NCBI GenBank assembly: GCA_035539015.1
Contig: DATLJF010000157.1
Coordinates: forward strand, 1 to 43,522
DNA: 43,522 nt
Direction: 5' to 3'
Source of the DNA: Stenotrophomonas_A sp035539015
GTDB lineage: Bacteria; Pseudomonadota; Gammaproteobacteria; Xanthomonadales; Xanthomonadaceae
In this document: piece after piece, positions 38,309 to 43,522 of the stretch
Numbering within the stretch: the stretch's first letter is position 1
Layout: every line of letters starts with the position of its first letter
Notes under the pieces: model-generated
The model's database searches: none
Told to the model about the DNA's origin: nothing
Seen by the model: the letters and a program-made list of their open reading frames with translations, nothing else
Program-made: the position numbers and the translations under genes

Positions 38309-41116
38309 TTAGTTCCAGGTCACCTTCGCGCCGAGGGTGAAGTAGCGGCCCACTGCGCCGCTGAAGTGCAGCGGGTTGTAGTTGATCGCGCCATAGGTGG
38401 CCGGGTCGAGCGGTGCGGTGCGGTCGAAGACGTTCTGCACCGAGCCGAAGATCTCCAGTATGTCGGTCGCTTTCCAGTTGGCCGACAGGTCGAAGGTGGT
38501 GAAGGAGGCCAGGCTGCAGTCGCCCGGGGCCGGGGAGCCGTCGGCGCGGAAGTTCAGGCAGGTGTCGTCCTTCGAGCCGCCGGTCTCGGGCGTGTTGTCG
38601 ATCGAGCTGATGTAATTGATGATGCCGCTCACCGACCAGGCGTTGTAGTTCCAGGTGGCACCGAAGTTCACGCGGTCCTTGGGCGTGCCGATGCAGTTGG
38701 TGACGTCGCAGTTGCCGTGGGTGCCGGCGTATTCGTGGGTGACGTCGCCTTCGGTGCGCTCGAACTTGCTGATGTGGCTCCACTGCAGGTCCAGGCGCAG
38801 GTCGCCGTAGGCACCCATCGGGATGTCCTGGCGGATGTCGGTGTCTACGCCTTCGACCTTGGACGAGTTGGCGTTTACGTACTGGGTGTTGATCGCCAGG
38901 ATGCTGCCGGTGCCGGGAACGCCGTTGAGCAGGTCGGTGTCGCGCAGGACCTGGCCGTTGGCGATGGCGTCGGCGGTGGAGCCCTGGGCGATTTCGTCGC
39001 TGCGCTTGATCCGCCAGGCGTCGACCGTGATCGAGGTGGTGGTGGTCGGTTGCAGCACGATGCCCAGGCTGTAGCTCTTGGATTCTTCCGGCTTCAGGTC
39101 CGGGTTGGGCGTGGTGATGATCGCCACCGGCTGCAGGCCGCAGTCGTCCTGGGTGCCGCCGGGCGCGGGCGTGCCGTTGGGGCAGCGCACCGGATCGAGC
39201 GCGTTGGAGAAGGCGGCCAGGCCACCATCGCCGTTTTCGGCCGGGTTCGGCGCACGGAAGCCTTCGGCGTAGGTGCCGCGCAGGGCGAACCAGTCCACCG
39301 GATTCCACTTGAAGCCGACCTTCGGCTTCAAGGCGTCGTCGCCACTTTCGTATTTGTCATAGCGCGCGGCGGCCGAAAGTTCCAGGGTTTCCAGCACTGG
39401 CGCGGACAGTTCGACGTAGCCGGCGTACACGTTCTGGGTGCCGTCATAGGCGGAGTAGCCCAGGCCGATGATGTCGCCGACGTCGGTGTAGGTCTGGGGG
39501 GTCAGCGAGTTGGTCGTGCGCCGCCATTCGGTGCCGAAGGCCAGCGACAGCGGGCCGCCCTTGAGGTCGTAGATGGCGCGCGATGCGGTGAAGTCGAACA
39601 TGTCCAGGCTGGACTTGGCGTAGGCGCGGATCTCCGGCGAGATGTAGTCGTACAGGCTCTGCGGATTGGCGTCCGAACCCAGGCCAATGTTCCACACACC
39701 GCCCGGGCAGGCGGCGTCGCCGAGTGCGCACTGCACGGCGCTGTAGCGCAGGAAGCCGCTGCGCTTGTTGACCAGGTTGGTCGAGGAGTGCAGGTAGGCG
39801 GTGTCGTAGTCCCACTCGCCCCAGGTGCCCTTGATGCCGGCCAGGAAGCGGATGAACTCATTGGTGTTGTCGGTGGTGCGGCCGCCGACGTCGGCGGCGT
39901 TATAGCGCACCCGCACTGGTTCGGCATAGGGGTTGTCGGGGTGGCCGACGCCCAGCACCACCGCGCCCGGGCCGCTGTTGGCGTTGACCGGGCCGCCGGG
40001 GTAGCCCCAGGCGCCGGAAACGTTGGACGGAGTGTTATGGAAGACGGTTTCCTTCTTCGAGTAGCCGAACTCGGTATAGACCTCGGCGCTGTCGCCAATG
40101 GCGAAGGTGGCGCGGCCGAAGACGTTGACGTACTTCTCTTCGGGGGTCAGGTCACGCCAGTCGGCCATGTCCCACAGGCAGCCGCCGCCGGCATCCTGCG
40201 GGCTGACGTCGGAGAGTTGGTCGCAGCCGGGCAGCGAGACCATGCTCGGCGGCGTGGTGCCAGGAACGAACACACTGCCTACCTGCGAATTGCCGCCGCC
40301 AGAGCCGCCACCGGTGATCGAGCCGCCGAGGAACTGGCTGCCGCCGGCGCTGTAGCCCCACGGCCGCAGGTCGCCGGTCCCGATCCACTTGCGGTTGCTG
40401 CGGTCGGAGACGCGGATCGAGTCGGTCTTGCCCACGTCCAAACTGAAGAATGCGTTCCAGCCGTCTTCGGCCAGGTTGCCGGTACCGGCGGTCAGGGTCG
40501 CCTTCTTGGCGTCGCCATCGCTGTCGTCGGACAGGCCGTAGGAGCCGCGCAGGATCGCGCCTTCGAAGTCGGTGCGCAGGATGATGTTGACCACGCCGGC
40601 GATGGCGTCGGAGCCGTAGATCGCCGAGGCGCCGTCCTTCAGCACCTCCACGCGTTCGACCGCATCGAGCGGGATGGTGCTGAGGTCGGTGAATACTTTC
40701 TGGCCGTCATCGGCCAGGCCGTAGGTGGCCATGCGCCGGCCATTCAACAGCACCAGGGTGGAGCCGGCGCCGAGGCCGCGCAGCGAGATGCCGGCGCCGC
40801 CGCCGGCAAAGCCGTTGCCGAAGGTCTTCGGAATCGAGCCGGCGCCATCGGAGGTCAAGGTCTGCAGATATTCGGCCACCGTGGTCTTGCCGGTGCGGTC
40901 GATGTCCTGGCGGGTGACGACCTGTACCGGGGAGGGGGTTTCGGTGTTGGTGCGAGGGATGTTGGAGCCGGTGACCGTGATGCGGTCCAGGTTGGTCGGA
41001 GCCTCGGACTCCTGTGCGAAAGCAGGCACTGCGACAGCGGGGGCGAGGATCGCCAGCAGCGAAACGAACAGGGGGCTACGACGGCGCGCCGGATGTGACG
41101 GGACTTGGCGGTTCAC
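38309..41116 (-). CDS. TonB-dependent outer-membrane receptor
   Basis: A 935-residue outer-membrane transporter. The signal peptide (~1-34, ending PAFA) leads to ESEAPTNLDRITVTGSNIPR, a TonB-box-like start. The plug domain (~45-170) includes PSPVQVVTRQDIDRTGKTTV, ISLRGLGAGSTLVLLNGRRM and VERVEVLKDGASAIYGSDAI. The rest is a 22-strand beta barrel ending in YFTLGAKVTWN, a proper C-terminal aromatic strand. All ten cysteines fall in five close pairs within likely extracellular loops. The start is GTG at 41116 with GGAGAG just before it. The substrate is unknown (siderophore, sugar or peptide). Two sulfotransferase genes lie immediately upstream on the same strand. Confidence 0.95.
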   Translation of the reverse strand: MNRQVPSHPARRRSPLFVSLLAILAPAVAVPAFAQESEAPTNLDRITVTGSNIPRTNTETPSPVQVVTRQDIDRTGKTTVAEYLQTLTSDGAGSIPKTFGNGFAGGGAGISLRGLGAGSTLVLLNGRRMATYGLADDGQKVFTDLSTIPLDAVERVEVLKDGASAIYGSDAIAGVVNIILRTDFEGAILRGSYGLSDDSDGDAKKATLTAGTGNLAEDGWNAFFSLDVGKTDSIRVSDRSNRKWIGTGDLRPWGYSAGGSQFLGGSITGGGSGGGNSQVGSVFVPGTTPPSMVSLPGCDQLSDVSPQDAGGGCLWDMADWRDLTPEEKYVNVFGRATFAIGDSAEVYTEFGYSKKETVFHNTPSNVSGAWGYPGGPVNANSGPGAVVLGVGHPDNPYAEPVRVRYNAADVGGRTTDNTNEFIRFLAGIKGTWGEWDYDTAYLHSSTNLVNKRSGFLRYSAVQCALGDAACPGGVWNIGLGSDANPQSLYDYISPEIRAYAKSSLDMFDFTASRAIYDLKGGPLSLAFGTEWRRTTNSLTPQTYTDVGDIIGLGYSAYDGTQNVYAGYVELSAPVLETLELSAAARYDKYESGDDALKPKVGFKWNPVDWFALRGTYAEGFRAPNPAENGDGGLAAFSNALDPVRCPNGTPAPGGTQDDCGLQPVAIITTPNPDLKPEESKSYSLGIVLQPTTTTSITVDAWRIKRSDEIAQGSTADAIANGQVLRDTDLLNGVPGTGSILAINTQYVNANSSKVEGVDTDIRQDIPMGAYGDLRLDLQWSHISKFERTEGDVTHEYAGTHGNCDVTNCIGTPKDRVNFGATWNYNAWSVSGIINYISSIDNTPETGGSKDDTCLNFRADGSPAPGDCSLASFTTFDLSANWKATDILEIFGSVQNVFDRTAPLDPATYGAINYNPLHFSGAVGRYFTLGAKVTWN

Positions 41117-41221
41117 GGCTCTCTCCTGACAAAAGGTGAACAAACTTGGCAAAGATGTCGGAGGGGGAGCCGACTTTGCGAAATTTGGTTTCTTTCAGGT
41201 GAGTGAGTAGTGAAAGATTAC

Positions 41222-41286
41222 TTAATGCGTGGCCGCGCAGTTGTGCTGGGAGTTAGGCTGGTGAATGCATTAATTTCCATTAATGC
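41222..41286. promoter_or_regulatory. TTAATGC repeats upstream of the TonB receptor
   Basis: GCATTAAT-TTCC-ATTAATGC (41267-41286) is a perfect 8-bp inverted repeat that overlaps the sulfotransferase stop codon. A third TTAATGC lies at 41222-41228. The 163-base gap 41117-41279 is AT-rich compared with its surroundings and probably holds the receptor promoter. A role as operator is inferred from symmetry and position only. Confidence 0.4.
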
Positions 41287-42848
41287 GCGGTATGTAGGCA
41301 TTCCGCCAGAGGTTTGAGATAGGGCGCATACGGCAGCCACTTGGGGCTGCCCTCGGCTTGTGGCCGTGCACGCACCTGCACCGCGCTGGCCGTCACCACG
41401 CCACGCTGGCGTCCTTCGCTGTGCAGCATCGAAGGCACGTAGTCGATGCTGCAGAACGCGGCGACTTCCTTCATCACTGCCTCGGGTTCGCGCAACAGGC
41501 GGGCATAGGACACATCGAGGATGCGACCGGGCAGGCGTGCATGCCAATGCGCCATGAGCGCGCGGTAGTGCTGGTGGAAACCACCCAGTTCACCCAGGTC
41601 GTAGCTGTAAGGATTCGCCTCGGAAAACAATTCGCGCAGGTTGGAGAAACAGGTTTCCATCGGGTCGCGCACCATGTGCACGATGCGCGCCTGCGGCAGC
41701 GCTGCGGCAATGAAGCCCAGGTTGAGGAAGTTGGACGGCAGCTTGTCGGTGAAGCAGGCCTCGCCCTGCAACCGCCAGGCGGTGCTGTGCAGATAGCGGC
41801 GGCCGGCCTCGGGCAGGTCGGCGTGCGGCGCGCGCCGCACGATGTCTTCGTCCAGTACGCCACGGCAATGGTGGTCGGTGACGTAGCGCATGGCGCTGGT
41901 GAAATCGTATAGCTCGCCGATACCCTTGACCTGCGGTGAGCCGCACAGCATCTGCTCGAGCAACGTGGTGCCGGAGCGGTGCATGCCGACGATGAAGATC
42001 GGCCGCGCCGCACCACTGTCGCCTGCCACCTCGGGCAGCGCCGGCAATCCGTGCAGCGCCTCGAATAGCCGCTGCGTGCGTGCGGCGTCGTAATCCAGGG
42101 TGCTTCGCTTGTGCGCGCAACCCCGCATCAGTGCCTGCCACGCCTGGTCGTACTCGCCGAGATCGTCCAGGGTTTTGTGTAGCGCGAATTCCAGCAACGC
42201 CTTGTCCGCGGCAGTGCGCCCGGCACGGGCGAGCTCGCGGCCGATGGCAGCGGCGCCGTTGCGCTCGCGCGTTTGCCGGGCCAGCGCAGCCCGCAACCAA
42301 TAGCCTTGCGCGATCTCCGGGGCGCGCCGCTGCGAGCGCACGATGTCCTGCTCGGCTTCCTCGAAACGCCCCAGGTACATCAGCACCTGTGCGCGCGCCA
42401 ACAGGGTGGGGGGGAAATCCGGATCGGCGCGCCTGGCTTCGTCGAGATAGGTGATGGCCTGCTCGGGCAGGTTGGCGTAGGTCAGGTGCGAGGCCGCGGT
42501 GATCAGCCCCGGCACCGGCATGCGCGACGCCGGGCCAACGCGGCGCAACACCGCGAGCAGGGCGGGAATGTCATTGAAGGTGCGCAACCGCGCGACCATG
42601 CCGAGCAGCTGCGCCTGGGTGGCCTGCGGACTGGCCTGCGCGCGCTGCAGGCATTGCTCGGCGGCGCGGTAGTGGCCGGCCAGCGAGTGCAGGTAGGACA
42701 GTTGCAGCAGGCTGTCGACACGGCCCGGCGCCAGTTCGAGCACGCGCAGGTGGCAGGCAATGGCGGCATCGAAGTGACCGGCGGCGGCATGCTGTTCGGC
42801 CTGCGCGCCCAGGGCGGCGATCACGCTGGCGTTGGCGACGGTGCTCAT
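41280..42848 (-). CDS. TPR-containing sulfotransferase
   Basis: A 522-residue protein. Residues ~1-250 are TPR repeats (QAEQHAAAGHFDAAIACHLR, LQLSYLHSLAGHYRAAEQCL, ARAQVLMYLGRFEEAEQDIV). Residues ~278-520 form a sulfotransferase domain: the PAPS 5'-phosphosulfate loop FIVGMHRSGTTLLEQML (~280-296), the 3'-phosphate loop IVHMVRDPMETCFSNL (~390) and a downstream VSYARLLREPEAVMKEV. It should transfer sulfate from PAPS to an unknown acceptor, with the TPR half probably binding a protein partner. The ATG overlaps the stop of another sulfotransferase (42845-42848). The TonB receptor follows after 163 bases. Confidence 0.93.
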   Translation of the reverse strand: MSTVANASVIAALGAQAEQHAAAGHFDAAIACHLRVLELAPGRVDSLLQLSYLHSLAGHYRAAEQCLQRAQASPQATQAQLLGMVARLRTFNDIPALLAVLRRVGPASRMPVPGLITAASHLTYANLPEQAITYLDEARRADPDFPPTLLARAQVLMYLGRFEEAEQDIVRSQRRAPEIAQGYWLRAALARQTRERNGAAAIGRELARAGRTAADKALLEFALHKTLDDLGEYDQAWQALMRGCAHKRSTLDYDAARTQRLFEALHGLPALPEVAGDSGAARPIFIVGMHRSGTTLLEQMLCGSPQVKGIGELYDFTSAMRYVTDHHCRGVLDEDIVRRAPHADLPEAGRRYLHSTAWRLQGEACFTDKLPSNFLNLGFIAAALPQARIVHMVRDPMETCFSNLRELFSEANPYSYDLGELGGFHQHYRALMAHWHARLPGRILDVSYARLLREPEAVMKEVAAFCSIDYVPSMLHSEGRQRGVVTASAVQVRARPQAEGSPKWLPYAPYLKPLAECLHTAH

Positions 42849-43522
42849 TGGCCGAGTGTATGCAGGCGCGCCGCCAGTGGGGCCAGCGGCTCGCTATAGC
42901 GCTGCCAGGCATCGAGCGCACGGCGATGCACCGGGGCGCGGACCTGCGCGCTGCTGGCGGTGCTGACCGGTGCCACGTTGCGCTCGGGGTCGGCCAGGCC
43001 GGGCCAGGGCGGCAGTTGCAGGAAGTCGAGCAGGCCGGCGAGCGTGGCCTCCGTAGCTTCGACCAGGTCGCGATAGTCGACGATGCGCACCGCCTCTGGC
43101 GCTTGCGCCTGCCAATGCGCCATCCAGCGCTGCGCCAGTGCCACTTCATCGGCCAGCGCATCGAAGTCGTAGCTGTAGCCGTAGGCGCCGCCGGGGAACA
43201 GTTCCTTGTAGTTCGAGAAGGCCACGTCCATCGCGTCGCGCCGCACGCAAACGATGCGCGCCTGTGGCAACGCGGCCAGGATCAACGGCAGCTCGAACAG
43301 GTTGCGCGGGTGCTTGTCGATCGCCACCGCGGTAGCGGGTGCCGCCCGGCGCAGGCGTTGCAGGTAGGCGTGGCCGATCGCCGGCATGTCCTGGCTGGCG
43401 AGGAAATGCTGTGGGTCGGCGCACTGGCGCAGCCCGCGATAGAACTGGTCGGAGACTTCGCTGGCGCCCGCGGTCAGGTCGTTGCGCTCGCCCGCGCTGG
43501 TGACCCAGCCGTGGTTGCCGAG
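42845..43522 (-). CDS. Sulfotransferase, N-terminal part outside the window
   Basis: At least 225 residues of a second sulfotransferase domain, open to the right edge of the window. It enters at GNHGWVTSAGERNDL (region just after the P-loop) and holds the 3'-phosphate loop ARIVCVRRDAMDVAFSNYKE, the GAYGYSYDFDALADEVALAQ helix and VRIVDYRDLVEATEATLAG. The C-terminus, TASSAQVRAPVHRRALDAWQRYSEPL, closely parallels the neighbouring enzyme's ASAVQVRARPQAEGSPKWLPY, so they are related. The PAPS P-loop and any TPR half are beyond the edge. It is coupled to the next gene by an ATGA overlap. Confidence 0.92.
   Translation of the reverse strand, partial: LGNHGWVTSAGERNDLTAGASEVSDQFYRGLRQCADPQHFLASQDMPAIGHAYLQRLRRAAPATAVAIDKHPRNLFELPLILAALPQARIVCVRRDAMDVAFSNYKELFPGGAYGYSYDFDALADEVALAQRWMAHWQAQAPEAVRIVDYRDLVEATEATLAGLLDFLQLPPWPGLADPERNVAPVSTASSAQVRAPVHRRALDAWQRYSEPLAPLAARLHTLGQ

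Noticed and set aside
38366..41098. 910-codon open frame opposite the TonB receptor
   Set aside because: Repetitive Val/Gly/Ala/Asp product without domains; an antisense shadow of a well-supported receptor gene.

Overview
The window reads as chromosomal DNA of a GC-rich gammaproteobacterium of the family Xanthomonadaceae (Lysobacteraceae), for example Lysobacter, Pseudoxanthomonas, Luteimonas or Stenotrophomonas; the genus cannot be fixed by eye. Grounds: high GC with strong NNC/NNG codon preference, the housekeeping order leuS-lptE-holA-nadD-rsfS-rlmH, TonB-dependent receptor and TPR-sulfotransferase genes side by side, and several palindromic intergenic repeats (GTAGGAG-type REP pairs and ~120-bp nested hairpins) of the kind seen in this family. 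I see no rRNA, tRNA, CRISPR array, transposase, integrase or phage gene.

Layout. 1-2.6 kb: exported DUF4019 protein, MAPEG membrane protein, ubiquinone-type FAD hydroxylase, convergent S4 RNA-binding protein. 2.6-3.9 kb (minus): ECF sigma factor and a closely linked membrane protein. 4.0-7.8 kb: DEAD-box helicase deaD, a two-gene membrane-protein/ArsR operon behind an AT-rich dyad, and the pseudouridine synthase rluF. 7.8-13.1 kb: GAF-GGDEF cyclase, DMT exporter, DUF72 and VOC proteins, serine hydrolase. 13.3-19.5 kb: ABC exporter, RhtA-like exporter, AraC regulator divergent from an MFS-oxidoreductase pair. 19.5-25.4 kb: small unknown proteins, DUF2569, DUF885 and DUF4349 lipoproteins, GFA protein, LysR regulator. 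25.4-31.9 kb: small conserved protein coupled to a third DMT exporter, zinc alcohol dehydrogenase, cyclophilin, hotdog-fold protein, thioredoxin-TPR co-chaperone, AraC-type regulator, DUF998 protein. 32-38.1 kb: leuS, lptE, holA, nadD, rsfS, rlmH. 38.3-43.5 kb (minus): two tandem TPR-sulfotransferases (the first cut by the window edge) followed by a TonB-dependent receptor with its own terminator.

How the genes work together. The 32-38 kb block is a core cluster for translation, LPS assembly, replication and NAD synthesis. Most of the rest is single genes or two-gene units typical of a xanthomonad chromosome. Local regulatory pairs are ECF sigma with a membrane protein, ArsR with a membrane protein, AraC divergent from an efflux/reductase pair, and LysR divergent from a small protein/exporter pair.

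The clearest signals not explained by ordinary genes are (a) three nested-hairpin repeats at about 13.1, 19.9 and 38.1 kb, two of which differ by base changes that are fully compensated across a 29-bp stem; (b) a progressive loss of C at third codon positions in plus-strand genes as they approach these repeats; and (c) the sulfotransferase-sulfotransferase-TonB receptor locus at the right end. None amounts to a proven new system. They are the places I would look first.
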